Shown here: positions 53,767 through 63,552 of the stretch, piece after piece
How positions within the stretch are numbered: position 1 is the first letter of the stretch
Layout of the letters: each line of letters begins with the position of its first letter
Assembly (NCBI GenBank): GCA_937893675.1
Contig: CALBGI010000056.1
Location: 53,464 to 117,463, forward strand
Source of the DNA: an uncultured Blautia sp.
GTDB taxonomy: Bacteria > Bacillota > Clostridia > Lachnospirales > Lachnospiraceae
Length of the DNA stretch: 64,000 bases
Direction of reading: 5' to 3'
Position numbers and translations under genes: made by a program
Notes under the pieces: generated by a model
Told to the model about the DNA's origin: nothing
Databases searched by the model: none
Seen by the model: the letters and a program-made list of their open reading frames with translations, nothing else

Positions 53767-54396
53767 ATGAAGAACGTTTACATTATGGAACACCCGCTGA
53801 TTCAGCACAAGATTTCCATGCTTCGGGATGAGAACACAGGAACCAATGAGTTCCGCAAGTTAGTGGAGGAGATAGGGATTCTTATGGGCTACGAAGCGCT
53901 CCGTGACCTGCCTACGGAGAATGTGACGGTGAAGACACCTCTGGAGACCTGCGAAACACCGATGATTTCCGGCAAGAAGCTGGCTGTTGTGCCGGTGCTT
54001 CGGGCGGGACTTGGCATGGTAAACAGCATTCTCACCCTGGTTCCCTCTGCAAAGGTGGGGCATATCGGGCTTTACCGCGACCCTGAGACCCATGAGCCCC
54101 ACGAGTATTACTGCAAGCTTCCGGAGAGCATTGACGAGCGTATCACGGTGGTGGTGGATCCCATGCTGGCGACCGGCGGCTCTGCTGTGGAAGCGGTGGA
54201 CTTTATTAAGGCAAAAGGCGGCAGAAATATTAAGTTTATGTGCATTATCGCCGCTCCCGAAGGAGTGGAAAAATTCCATGCGGCGCATCCGGACGTGCAG
54301 CTTTACTGCGGACATCTGGACAGATGCCTCAACGACCATGCGTACATCTGCCCGGGACTGGGCGATGCGGGAGACCGGATCTTCGGAACGAAGTAG
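53767..54396 (+). CDS. upp: Uracil phosphoribosyltransferase
   Basis: A 209-residue salvage enzyme that turns uracil and PRPP into UMP. The PRPP loop DPMLATGGSAVEAV and the N-terminal HPLIQHKISMLRDENTGTNEFR are diagnostic, and the C-terminal GDAGDRIFGTK is the family end. AGAGGAGAA precedes the ATG. Confidence 0.97.
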   Translation: MKNVYIMEHPLIQHKISMLRDENTGTNEFRKLVEEIGILMGYEALRDLPTENVTVKTPLETCETPMISGKKLAVVPVLRAGLGMVNSILTLVPSAKVGHIGLYRDPETHEPHEYYCKLPESIDERITVVVDPMLATGGSAVEAVDFIKAKGGRNIKFMCIIAAPEGVEKFHAAHPDVQLYCGHLDRCLNDHAYICPGLGDAGDRIFGTK

Positions 54397-54430
54397 GGGG
54401 CGCGGTCGGGCGGAGATGCAGCCTGCCGCA

Positions 54431-54470
54431 GGCGGCTGCGCCTGACGGGAGAATGAGCCGTCGCCTTTTT
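54431..54470 (+). terminator. Likely upp terminator
   Basis: GACGG and CCGTC (54444-54462), with an outer GGCG/CGCC extension, form a hairpin followed by CCTTTTT. Less sure than the other terminators. Confidence 0.55.
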
Positions 54471-54481
54471 CGGAAAAACAC

Positions 54482-54510
54482 TTGACAAGCTTTGGGAAAC
54501 ATGCTATTTT
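54482..54510 (+). promoter_or_regulatory. rplJL promoter
   Basis: TTGACA (54482-54487), 17-base spacer, TATTTT (54505-54510). Confidence 0.8.
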
Positions 54511-54514
54511 AGTA

Positions 54515-54633
54515 CAGAACGCTGCCGAAGACAGTAGGTACCGCAAGGTGTAAGTGAAACATCGCCTACCGAGGATTAAGTATTCTGGATAAGATTACCA
54601 GGACCTTACTGTCATGCAGTAGGGTCTTTTTTA
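54515..54633 (+). ncRNA. Ribosomal protein L10 leader with attenuator
   Basis: GCTGCCGAAGACAGTAGGT and CCTACCGAGG lie in the order and spacing of the L10(L12)4-binding leader. It is followed by a terminator hairpin GACCTTACTG/CAGTAGGGTC with a T-run at about 54602-54633. Excess L10 complex is expected to favour termination, as in other Firmicutes. Confidence 0.9.
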
Positions 54634-54685
54634 TTACTCATTGCGACGGCGGTATATCAGAATCTATAAGGAGGTGTACCATTTC

Positions 54686-55189
54686 ATGGCAAAAGTAGAA
54701 CTGAAACAACCTATCGTAGAAGAGATTGCCAACAGCGTAAAAGACGCGCAGGGAGTGGTTCTTGTGAACTACAGCGGCATTACTGTTGAGCAGGATACCA
54801 TTCTTCGTAAGGAATTAAGGGAAGCTGGTGTTCAGTACAAGGTATATAAGAACACCATGATGCATCGTGCATTTGAAGGAACTGCATGTGAGAGCCTGGC
54901 TCCGCATCTGCACGGAACAAACGCGCTGGCTATTTCTGACACAGACGCAACTGCTCCGGCAAGAATCCTTGCAAAATTCGCGAAGACCTGTCCGGCTCTT
55001 GAGCTGGTAGCTGGTGTGGTTGAAGGCAACTACAACGACCAGGCAGGCATTCAGGCTATGGCGAACATTCCGTCCAGAGAAGAACTTCTGGGCAAGCTGC
55101 TTGGAAGCATCCAGTCTCCGATCACCAACTTTGCTCGTGTGCTTAATCAGATCGCAGAGCAGAATGGCGGAGAAGCAGCAGCTGAGTAA
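54686..55189 (+). CDS. rplJ: 50S ribosomal protein L10
   Basis: A 167-residue ribosomal stalk base protein. The ATG at 54686 follows GGAGGTG by about 10 bases; an ATG 15 codons earlier lies in the leader and is not used. YSGITVEQDTILRKELREAGVQYKV is typical. Controlled by the leader upstream. Confidence 0.97.
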   Translation: MAKVELKQPIVEEIANSVKDAQGVVLVNYSGITVEQDTILRKELREAGVQYKVYKNTMMHRAFEGTACESLAPHLHGTNALAISDTDATAPARILAKFAKTCPALELVAGVVEGNYNDQAGIQAMANIPSREELLGKLLGSIQSPITNFARVLNQIAEQNGGEAAAE

Positions 55190-55319
55190 ATTGGCGGGAA
55201 GCGGCAATTTACGATACGCAAACGCGGCGCAGCGGAGCTTGCGGTTCCCGTAAGCGGGAAAGGCAGCCTGTGCGCGCAAATACACAAAATCAAATTAAAA
55301 AATAATGGAGGAAAATAAA
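55190..55319 (+). other. Structured gap between rplJ and rplL
   Basis: TTCCCG/CGGGAA (55245-55260) and a CGCAA/TTGCG stem form GC-rich hairpins. They may help rplL to be translated more than rplJ, since L7/L12 is present in several copies per ribosome. GGAGG lies before rplL. Confidence 0.5.
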
Positions 55320-55694
55320 ATGGCAAAAATGACAACCGCTGAGTTTATCGAAGCAATCAAAGAGTTAACTGTATTAGAGCTGAACGACCTTGTAAAAGCA
55401 TGTGAGGAAGAGTTTGGCGTATCTGCAGCAGCAGGTGTTGTTGTAGCAGCAGCAGGCGGCGCAGCAGAAGCAGCAGAAGAGAAGGATGAGTTCGACGTAG
55501 AGCTTACCGAAGTTGGCCCGAACAAAGTTAAAGTTATCAAAGTTGTTCGTGAAGTTACCGGTCTTGGACTGAAAGAAGCAAAAGAAGTTGTTGACGGTGC
55601 TCCGAAGGTTCTGAAAGAGGGCGCTTCCAAAGCTGAGGCTGAGGACATCAAGGCTAAAATCGAAGCAGAAGGCGCTAAGATCACTCTTAAATAA
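55320..55694 (+). CDS. rplL: 50S ribosomal protein L7/L12
   Basis: A 124-residue stalk protein with the Ala-rich hinge and C-terminal LTEVGPNKVKVIKVVREVTG-type domain that binds elongation factors. The ATG at 55320 lies 8 bases after GGAGG; an upstream ATG at 55305 overlaps the ribosome binding site. Confidence 0.98.
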   Translation: MAKMTTAEFIEAIKELTVLELNDLVKACEEEFGVSAAAGVVVAAAGGAAEAAEEKDEFDVELTEVGPNKVKVIKVVREVTGLGLKEAKEVVDGAPKVLKEGASKAEAEDIKAKIEAEGAKITLK

Positions 55695-55721
55695 TCTGAG
55701 TTTTTACAAACGCAAAAAGAT

Positions 55722-55762
55722 AAAACGAAGCGGGAATGTTTCAGGCATTCCCGCTTCGTTTT
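55722..55762 (+). terminator. Terminator after rplL
   Basis: AAAACGAAGCGGGAATG (55722-55738) pairs perfectly with CATTCCCGCTTCGTTTT (55746-55762), 17 bases, loop of 7. Confidence 0.92.
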
Positions 55763-55810
55763 GTATAACGGGGAATCCGGCTTCTTTTGAAGAAAAAGTT
55801 TGAAAAAAGG

Positions 55811-55839
55811 TTGACACATGACGGCTCTCATGCTATAGT
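55811..55839 (+). promoter_or_regulatory. rpoBC promoter
   Basis: TTGACA (55811-55816), 17-base spacer, TATAGT (55834-55839). So rpoBC has its own promoter after the rplL terminator. Confidence 0.88.
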
Positions 55840-55934
55840 GAAGAATGCTATATTATGGCAAGATATGCCTACTCGCCAATAAAGCGGGCAGAAACAAGTT
55901 GTAATAAATATAAGAAAACAGGGGTGAAACGTCA

Positions 55935-58900
55935 ATGGAAAAAAACAGAATTCGTTCTGTAAAAACTGGAAAAAGCATGCGTATGAGCTACCAGAGACAA
56001 AAAGAAGTCCTGGAAATGCCCAATCTGATCGAAGTCCAGAAAGATTCCTACCAGTGGTTTCTCGACGAGGGATTGAAAGAAGTATTTGATGATATTTCTC
56101 CGATTTCCGATTACGGCGGAAAGCTCAGTCTGGAATTTATCGACTTTACATTTGAGGAGAAAGATGCAAAATATTCCATCGAGCAGTGTAAAGAGCGTGA
56201 TGTGACATATGCAGCGCCTTTGAAGGTTCGCGTAAGATTGATTAACAAAGAGACAGAAGAAATCAATGAACATGAGATTTTCATGGGAGATTTGCCGTTG
56301 ATGACCGCAACAGGCACATTTGTGATCAATGGTGCTGAGCGAGTTATTGTCAGTCAGTTAGTGCGTTCCCCCGGAATCTACTATGCCATTGCCCATGACA
56401 AGGTAGGTAAACGGTTATTTTCCAGTACCGTAATCCCCAATAGAGGCGCATGGCTGGAGTATGAGACAGACTCCAACGATGTATTTTATGTAAGAGTGGA
56501 CAGAACCAGAAAAGTTCCCATCACTGTTCTGATTCGTGCCCTTGGCGTTGGAACCAATGCGGAGATTGTCGAGCTGTTCGGAGAAGAGCCCAAGATCCTT
56601 GCAAGCTTTGGGAAAGACACCGCAACCAACTACCAGGAAGGTCTCCTGGAGCTGTACAAAAAAATCCGTCCGGGTGAGCCCCTTGCAGTAGAGAGCGCAG
56701 AGAGCCTGATCACGGCCATGTTCTTTGACCCCAGAAGATATGACCTGGCAAAAGTCGGACGTTATAAATTCAACAAAAAGCTGCATTTTAACAAACGTAT
56801 CGTAGGACACAAGCTGGCAGAGGATGTTGTGGACGCTTCCACCGGTGAAATCCTGGCAGAGGAAGGCGCGGTTGTCACTCTCGAGCTTGCGGATGCGATC
56901 CAGAATGCGGCGGTTCCCTATGTCTGGATGCAGGGCGAAGAGCGCAAGATCAAAGTCCTTTCCAATATGATGGTTGATATTCGCCATTTCCTGCCGGAGA
57001 TCGAGGATCCGAAGGAAATCGGTGTTACAGAGTTAGTATATTACCCTGTTCTGGAAAAAATTCTGGAAGATAATGACAGTCTTGAGGATCGCATTGCGGC
57101 TGTGCGCAGGGATATTCATGATCTGATCCCGAAGCATGTTACCAGAGAAGATATTTTTGCTTCTATCAATTATAACATGCATCTGGAGTACGGCCTTGGA
57201 AACGATGATGATATTGACCATTTGGGCAACCGTCGTATCCGTGCCGTAGGAGAGCTTCTGCAGAACCAGTACCGCATCGGTCTTTCCAGACTGGAGCGTG
57301 TGGTTCGGGAAAGAATGACCACACAGGATGTGGAGAGCATTTCTCCGCAGTCCCTGATCAATATTAAACCGGTAACGGCGGCTGTGAAAGAATTCTTCGG
57401 TTCCTCCCAGCTGTCGCAGTTCATGGATCAGAACAACCCTCTGGGCGAGCTGACCCACAAAAGACGTCTTTCCGCGCTGGGACCTGGCGGTCTTTCCAGA
57501 GACCGTGCCGGATTCGAGGTGCGAGACGTTCACTATTCCCATTACGGCAGAATGTGCCCCATTGAGACGCCTGAGGGACCGAACATCGGTCTGATCAACT
57601 CTCTGGCATCCTATGCGAGAATTAATCAGTATGGTTTTGTGGAGGCACCTTACCGCAAGATTGACAAGACAGATCCGAAGAATCCGCGTGTCACAGATGA
57701 AGTTGTATACATGACTGCGGATGAAGAGGATAATTACCATGTTGCGCAGGCGAATGAGGCTCTGGATGAAGAAGGACATTTTATCCGGAAGAACGTATCC
57801 GGTCGTTTCCGCGAGGAGACGCAGGAGTATGAGCGTCAGATGTTCGATTACATGGACGTCTCTCCGAAGATGGTGTTCTCTGTAGCGACAGCGCTGATCC
57901 CCTTCCTGCAGAACGACGATGCGAACCGTGCGCTGATGGGATCCAACATGCAGCGTCAGGCAGTGCCCCTTCTGACAACAGAAGCGCCGGTTGTGGGTAC
58001 TGGTATGGAATGCAAGGCTGCGGTCGACTCCGGCGTGTGCGTAGTGGCCAAGAAATCCGGTACCGTTCTTCGTTCCACATCCACTGATATTACCATCAAG
58101 AACGATGATGGAACCAAGGATGAGTATCATCTGACAAAATTCATGCGCAGTAACCAGAGCAACTGCTATAACCAGAAGCCGATCGTATTCCAGGGCGAGC
58201 ATGTGGAAGCAGGAGACGTTATCGCAGACGGTCCCTCTACCGCCAACGGTGAGCTTGCGCTGGGCAAGAATCCTCTGATCGGATTTATGACCTGGGAAGG
58301 ATATAACTACGAGGATGCGGTTCTTCTTAGTGAAAAGCTGGTTCAGGATGACGTGTACACTTCTGTCCATATTGAAGAATATGAGGCAGAATCCCGCGAC
58401 ACAAAGCTGGGGCCGGAAGAGATCACCAGAGATGTTCCGGGTGTGGGCGATGATGCGCTCAAGGATCTGGATGAGAGAGGAATCATCCGCATCGGCGCTG
58501 AGGTTCGCGCGGGAGATATTCTTGTAGGTAAGGTAACTCCCAAGGGTGAGACAGAGCTCACAGCGGAAGAGCGTCTGCTTCGCGCGATCTTTGGTGAAAA
58601 AGCGCGTGAGGTCCGTGACACCTCCCTGAAGGTGCCTCACGGAGAATATGGTATTGTTGTGGATGCCAAGGTATTTACCAGAGAGAATGGCGACGAGCTC
58701 TCTCCGGGAGTGAACCAGGCAGTCCGTATCTATATTGCACAGAAGAGAAAGATTTCCGTGGGCGACAAAATGGCAGGCCGTCACGGAAACAAGGGTGTGG
58801 TTTCCCGTGTGCTTCCGGTGGAGGATATGCCGTTCCTTCCCAATGGACGTCCGCTGGATATCGTGCTGAATCCGCTGGGCGTGCCGTCCCGAATGAATAT

Positions 58901-59783
58901 CGGACAGGTGCTGGAGATCCATCTGAGTCTGGCAGCCAAAGCCCTTGGCTTTAATATCGCGACTCCGGTATTTGACGGAGCGAACGAGGATGACATCCAG
59001 GATACCTTAGAGCTTGCCAATGATTATGTAAATACAGAAGATTTTGAAGAATTCCGTGCAAAATATCAGGATGTTCTTGCACCGGAGGTTATGCAGTATC
59101 TGGATGAGAACAAAGAGCACAGAAGCCTGTGGAAAGGCGTTCCCCTTCAGAGAGACGGAAAGGTTCGTCTGAGAGATGGCCGTACCGGCGAGTATTTTGA
59201 CAGTCCGGTTACCATTGGCCACATGCACTATCTGAAACTGCATCACCTGGTAGACGATAAGATCCATGCACGTTCCACTGGTCCATACTCCCTGGTAACA
59301 CAGCAGCCGCTGGGCGGTAAAGCGCAGTTCGGCGGTCAGCGTTTCGGAGAGATGGAGGTTTGGGCCCTGGAGGCTTATGGCGCATCCTACACGCTTCAGG
59401 AGATTTTGACTGTAAAATCCGATGATGTGGTTGGACGTGTCAAGACCTACGAGGCGATCATCAAGGGCGACAATATACCGGAGCCGGGTATTCCCGAGTC
59501 CTTCAAGGTATTGCTCAAAGAGCTTCAGTCTCTTGGACTGGATGTCAAGGTTCTCCGTGAAGACCGCACAGAGGTGGAAATTATGGAGACTGTGGACTAC
59601 GGCGACACCGATCTGCGTTCCGTTATTGAAGGCGATTCCAGAGGACACAGAGAAGAAGAGTCCTTCGGAAGCCATGGCTATACTCAGCAGGAATTTGCCG
59701 GGGAAGAGCTGGTTGACGTGGAAGAGGAAGAAGACGTAGAAGACGATTTTATCGAGTTTGACGAAGAGCTTGACGAAGAATAG
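55935..59783 (+). CDS. rpoB: DNA-directed RNA polymerase subunit beta
   Basis: A full-length 1282-residue RpoB. The rifampicin-binding region (SSQLSQFMDQNNPLGELTHK, then RRLSALGPGG, near residue 490) has the wild-type residues, so no resistance mutation is visible there. The C-terminal end has a long acidic tail (EEEEDVEDDFIEFDEELDEE), common in Firmicutes. Confidence 0.99.
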   Translation: MEKNRIRSVKTGKSMRMSYQRQKEVLEMPNLIEVQKDSYQWFLDEGLKEVFDDISPISDYGGKLSLEFIDFTFEEKDAKYSIEQCKERDVTYAAPLKVRVRLINKETEEINEHEIFMGDLPLMTATGTFVINGAERVIVSQLVRSPGIYYAIAHDKVGKRLFSSTVIPNRGAWLEYETDSNDVFYVRVDRTRKVPITVLIRALGVGTNAEIVELFGEEPKILASFGKDTATNYQEGLLELYKKIRPGEPLAVESAESLITAMFFDPRRYDLAKVGRYKFNKKLHFNKRIVGHKLAEDVVDASTGEILAEEGAVVTLELADAIQNAAVPYVWMQGEERKIKVLSNMMVDIRHFLPEIEDPKEIGVTELVYYPVLEKILEDNDSLEDRIAAVRRDIHDLIPKHVTREDIFASINYNMHLEYGLGNDDDIDHLGNRRIRAVGELLQNQYRIGLSRLERVVRERMTTQDVESISPQSLINIKPVTAAVKEFFGSSQLSQFMDQNNPLGELTHKRRLSALGPGGLSRDRAGFEVRDVHYSHYGRMCPIETPEGPNIGLINSLASYARINQYGFVEAPYRKIDKTDPKNPRVTDEVVYMTADEEDNYHVAQANEALDEEGHFIRKNVSGRFREETQEYERQMFDYMDVSPKMVFSVATALIPFLQNDDANRALMGSNMQRQAVPLLTTEAPVVGTGMECKAAVDSGVCVVAKKSGTVLRSTSTDITIKNDDGTKDEYHLTKFMRSNQSNCYNQKPIVFQGEHVEAGDVIADGPSTANGELALGKNPLIGFMTWEGYNYEDAVLLSEKLVQDDVYTSVHIEEYEAESRDTKLGPEEITRDVPGVGDDALKDLDERGIIRIGAEVRAGDILVGKVTPKGETELTAEERLLRAIFGEKAREVRDTSLKVPHGEYGIVVDAKVFTRENGDELSPGVNQAVRIYIAQKRKISVGDKMAGRHGNKGVVSRVLPVEDMPFLPNGRPLDIVLNPLGVPSRMNIGQVLEIHLSLAAKALGFNIATPVFDGANEDDIQDTLELANDYVNTEDFEEFRAKYQDVLAPEVMQYLDENKEHRSLWKGVPLQRDGKVRLRDGRTGEYFDSPVTIGHMHYLKLHHLVDDKIHARSTGPYSLVTQQPLGGKAQFGGQRFGEMEVWALEAYGASYTLQEILTVKSDDVVGRVKTYEAIIKGDNIPEPGIPESFKVLLKELQSLGLDVKVLREDRTEVEIMETVDYGDTDLRSVIEGDSRGHREEESFGSHGYTQQEFAGEELVDVEEEEDVEDDFIEFDEELDEE

Positions 59784-59799
59784 AAAGGGGAAAGAATAC

Positions 59800-62700
59800 A
59801 TGGCAGAGTCCACCAATACAAATGAAACATATCAGCCAATGACTTTCGATGCCATCAAGATTGGGTTGGCGTCCCCTGAGAAAATCAGAGAATGGTCACG
59901 CGGCGAGGTTTTAAAACCTGAGACCATCAATTACCGTACCCTGAAACCAGAAAAAGACGGACTTTTCTGCGAGCGTATTTTCGGACCGAGCAAGGACTGG
60001 GAGTGCCACTGCGGAAAATACAAAAAAATCCGTTACAAAGGTGTTGTCTGCGACCGATGCGGTGTAGAGGTTACCAAAGCCTCTGTCCGCCGGGAGCGTA
60101 TGGGACACATTGAGCTGGCGGCTCCGGTTTCCCATATCTGGTATTTTAAGGGAATTCCGTCCCGTATGGGACTGATCCTGGACCTTTCTCCCAGAACACT
60201 GGAGAAGGTGCTGTATTTTGCAAACTATATCGTTCTGGACCCGGCAGATTCCGGCCTTCAGCTGAAGCAGGTTCTGACTGAGCGGGAATACCAGGACGCA
60301 AGAGAATCCTACGGATATAATTTCCGGGTGGGAATGGGTGCAGAGGCGATCATGGAGCTTCTGCAGGCCATTGACCTGGAAAAAGACGCAGAAGAGCTCA
60401 AAAACGAGCTGCGTGATGCAACCGGCCAGAAGCGTGCGCGCATCATCAAACGTCTGGAGGTTGTGGAGTCCTTCCGCGAGTCCGGCAACCGTCCGGAGTG
60501 GATGATCATGACGGTGATTCCGGTGATCCCGCCGGACCTTCGTCCTATGGTACAGCTGGACGGCGGACGTTTTGCCACCTCTGACCTGAATGACCTGTAC
60601 AGAAGGATCATCAACCGCAACAATCGTCTGAAACGGCTTTTGGAGCTTGGCGCTCCGGATATCATTGTCCGCAACGAGAAGCGTATGCTGCAGGAGGCAG
60701 TGGACGCGCTTATTGACAACGGCCGCCGCGGCCGTCCGGTGACAGGTCCTGGAAACAGAGCCCTCAAATCCCTTTCCGATATGCTGAAAGGTAAATCCGG
60801 ACGTTTCCGTCAGAACCTGCTTGGTAAGCGAGTTGACTATTCCGGACGTTCCGTTATCGTCGTAGGGCCGGAGCTGAAGATTTATCAGTGCGGTCTCCCG
60901 AAGGAAATGGCAATTGAGCTGTTTAAGCCCTTTGTTATGAAGGAGCTGGTTGCCAACGGAACCTCTCACAATATCAAAAATGCAAAGAAAATGGTTGAGA
61001 AGCTTCAGCCGGAGGTATGGGATGTTCTGGAAGAGGTTATCAAAGAGCATCCGGTTATGCTGAACCGTGCACCTACACTGCACCGTCTGGGTATTCAGGC
61101 ATTCGAGCCCATTCTGGTAGAGGGTAAGGCAATCAAGCTTCATCCGCTGGTATGTACCGCGTTCAACGCCGACTTCGACGGTGACCAGATGGCGGTTCAT
61201 CTTCCGCTGTCTGTGGAAGCACAGGCGGAGTGCCGTTTTCTGCTGCTTTCTCCGAACAACCTTCTGAAACCGTCCGACGGTGGTCCCGTTGCGGTTCCTT
61301 CTCAGGATATGGTCCTTGGTATTTATTACCTGACACAGGAACGTCCGGGAAGCCTTGGAGAAGGCAAGTTCTTCAAGAGTGTAAATGAGGCGATCCTGGC
61401 TTACGAAAACAAAGCCATCACCCTTCAGACCAAGATCAAGGTCCGCTGCACCAAGAAGCAGGCAGACGGAACCGTGCTTTCTCAGAATGTAGAATCCACG
61501 CTGGGCCGATTCCTGTTCAATGAAATCCTGCCGCAGGATCTTGGATTTGTGGACAGAAGCATTCCCGGAAACGAGCTGCTTCCGGAGGTTGACTTCCTTG
61601 TTGGCAAGAAACAGCTGAAGCAGATTCTGGAAAAAGTCATCAATACCCATGGCGCAACCAAGACTGCAGAGGTTTTGGATGCCATTAAGGCAACCGGATA
61701 TAAATACTCCACCCGCGCGGCGATGACCGTATCCATTTCCGATATGACTGTGCCGCCGCAGAAGCCGGAGATGATCAAGAAAGCGCAGGATACGGTGGAT
61801 CTGATCACCAAGAACTATAAGCGTGGTCTGATCACAGAAGAAGAGCGTTACAAAGAAGTTGTAGACACCTGGAAAAAGACGGACGACGAGCTCACCAGAG
61901 CGCTGCTGGACGGTCTTGATAAATATAACAACATCTTCATGATGGCGGACTCCGGTGCCCGTGGATCTGACAAGCAGATCAAACAGCTTGCAGGTATGCG
62001 TGGTTTGATGGCCGATACAACCGGTCACACCATCGAGCTTCCTATTAAGTCGAACTTCCGTGAGGGTCTGGACGTACTGGAATACTTCATGTCTGCCCAT
62101 GGAGCACGAAAAGGTCTGTCCGATACCGCGCTTCGTACCGCGGACTCCGGTTACCTGACAAGACGTCTGGTTGACGTTTCACAGGATCTGATCGTCCGGG
62201 AGACAGACTGCTGTGAAGAGCGTGAAGAAATTGCCGGCATGTATGTCAAAGGCTTCATGGACGGCAAGGAAGAAATCGAGAGCCTTCAGGATCGTATCAC
62301 AGGAAGATTCTCCTGCGAGACAATCAAGAACAAAGAAGGCGAAGTCCTTGTAAAAGCGAACCATATGATCACGCCGAAGCGTGCTGCCCGCATTATGAAA
62401 GAGGGCGTGAATGCGGAAGGCGGAGCAATTGATAAAGTGAAGATCCGTACCATTCTGACCTGTAAGTGCAAGGTGGGTGTCTGCGCGAAGTGCTACGGCG
62501 CAAACATGGCTACCGGTGAAGCCGTTCAGGTAGGTGAGTCTGTCGGTATCATTGCAGCACAGTCTATCGGTGAGCCCGGTACACAGCTTACCATGCGTAC
62601 CTTCCATACCGGCGGTGTGGCCGGCGGCGATATCACACAGGGTCTTCCCCGTGTCGAGGAGCTTTTCGAGGCCAGAAAACCCAAGGGTCTTGCGATCATT

Positions 62701-63495
62701 ACCGAGATTAAGGGTATTGCAACGATCAATGACACCAAGAAGAAACGTGAGATTATCGTGACCGACAATGAGACCGGGGATTCCAAGACCTATCTGATTC
62801 CCTACGGCTCCCGTGTGAAGGTTATGGATGGGCAGATGCTGGAGGCCGGTGATGAGCTGACCGAAGGTAGTGTGAACCCGCACGATATCCTGCGTATCAA
62901 GGGCGTGCGCGCAGTACAGGATTACATGATCCGCGAGGTACAGCGTGTATACCGTCTGCAGGGTGTAGAAATCAATGATAAGCATATCGAGGTTATTGTC
63001 CGCCAGATGCTGAAGAAAATCCGCATCGAGGACAACGGAGATACCGAATTCCTTCCGGGAACGCTGGTTGATGTCCTCGACTTTGAGGAAGTCAACGAGA
63101 ACCTGGAAAAAGAAGGCAAAGTGCCGGCAGACGGCAAGCAGGTTATGCTTGGTATCACCAAGGCATCCCTGGCAACCAACTCCTTCCTGTCAGCGGCATC
63201 CTTCCAGGAGACCACCAAGGTTCTTACGGAAGCTGCCATCAAGGGCAAAATTGACCCGCTGATCGGTCTGAAGGAAAATGTTATCATTGGTAAACTGATT
63301 CCGGCAGGAACCGGTATGAAGCGTTACAGCGAAATTTCTTTGGATACCGGAGAGATGCCGGTAGAAAAGATCACAGAGCTGGCAGACGCAGAAGAAGTTG
63401 AGACTGCAGCAGAGGATCTGCTGGAGGAAGAACTGGAAGAAGTATATGACGAAGCCGAGGAACTGGAAGAAGAGCTGGATCCGGTGGAGGAATAA
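59800..63495 (+). CDS. rpoC: DNA-directed RNA polymerase subunit beta'
   Basis: A 1231-residue RpoC. The ATG at 59800 follows AAAGGGG. The N-terminal zinc site CHCGKYKKIRYKGVVCDRCG, the catalytic NADFDGDQM (residues 456-464; D458, D460, D462 bind magnesium), and the second zinc site CKCKVGVCAKCYG near residue 890 are intact. The protein ends in an acidic tail. Confidence 0.99.
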   Translation: MAESTNTNETYQPMTFDAIKIGLASPEKIREWSRGEVLKPETINYRTLKPEKDGLFCERIFGPSKDWECHCGKYKKIRYKGVVCDRCGVEVTKASVRRERMGHIELAAPVSHIWYFKGIPSRMGLILDLSPRTLEKVLYFANYIVLDPADSGLQLKQVLTEREYQDARESYGYNFRVGMGAEAIMELLQAIDLEKDAEELKNELRDATGQKRARIIKRLEVVESFRESGNRPEWMIMTVIPVIPPDLRPMVQLDGGRFATSDLNDLYRRIINRNNRLKRLLELGAPDIIVRNEKRMLQEAVDALIDNGRRGRPVTGPGNRALKSLSDMLKGKSGRFRQNLLGKRVDYSGRSVIVVGPELKIYQCGLPKEMAIELFKPFVMKELVANGTSHNIKNAKKMVEKLQPEVWDVLEEVIKEHPVMLNRAPTLHRLGIQAFEPILVEGKAIKLHPLVCTAFNADFDGDQMAVHLPLSVEAQAECRFLLLSPNNLLKPSDGGPVAVPSQDMVLGIYYLTQERPGSLGEGKFFKSVNEAILAYENKAITLQTKIKVRCTKKQADGTVLSQNVESTLGRFLFNEILPQDLGFVDRSIPGNELLPEVDFLVGKKQLKQILEKVINTHGATKTAEVLDAIKATGYKYSTRAAMTVSISDMTVPPQKPEMIKKAQDTVDLITKNYKRGLITEEERYKEVVDTWKKTDDELTRALLDGLDKYNNIFMMADSGARGSDKQIKQLAGMRGLMADTTGHTIELPIKSNFREGLDVLEYFMSAHGARKGLSDTALRTADSGYLTRRLVDVSQDLIVRETDCCEEREEIAGMYVKGFMDGKEEIESLQDRITGRFSCETIKNKEGEVLVKANHMITPKRAARIMKEGVNAEGGAIDKVKIRTILTCKCKVGVCAKCYGANMATGEAVQVGESVGIIAAQSIGEPGTQLTMRTFHTGGVAGGDITQGLPRVEELFEARKPKGLAIITEIKGIATINDTKKKREIIVTDNETGDSKTYLIPYGSRVKVMDGQMLEAGDELTEGSVNPHDILRIKGVRAVQDYMIREVQRVYRLQGVEINDKHIEVIVRQMLKKIRIEDNGDTEFLPGTLVDVLDFEEVNENLEKEGKVPADGKQVMLGITKASLATNSFLSAASFQETTKVLTEAAIKGKIDPLIGLKENVIIGKLIPAGTGMKRYSEISLDTGEMPVEKITELADAEEVETAAEDLLEEELEEVYDEAEELEEELDPVEE

Positions 63496-63510
63496 GCTTC
63501 TGATACAGAT

Positions 63511-63552
63511 AAAAGAGAGTCGTTTCGCAGGAAACTGCGGAATGGCTCTTTT
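63511..63552 (+). terminator. Terminator after rpoC
   Basis: AAAAGAG plus CGTTTCGCAG pairs with CTGCGGAATG plus CTCTTTT around a GAAA loop, followed by a T-rich tail. Confidence 0.85.

Noticed and set aside
57033..58922. A 629-codon open frame on the minus strand inside rpoB
   Set aside because: It is antisense to the well-conserved rpoB gene, has no ribosome binding site and its text shows no recognisable domain.
55935..59783. Rifampicin-resistance change in rpoB
   Set aside because: The resistance-determining region reads as wild type, with H and S residues in the expected positions.
59911..62100. A 729-codon open frame on the minus strand inside rpoC
   Set aside because: It mirrors the codon bias of rpoC on the other strand and shows no domain.
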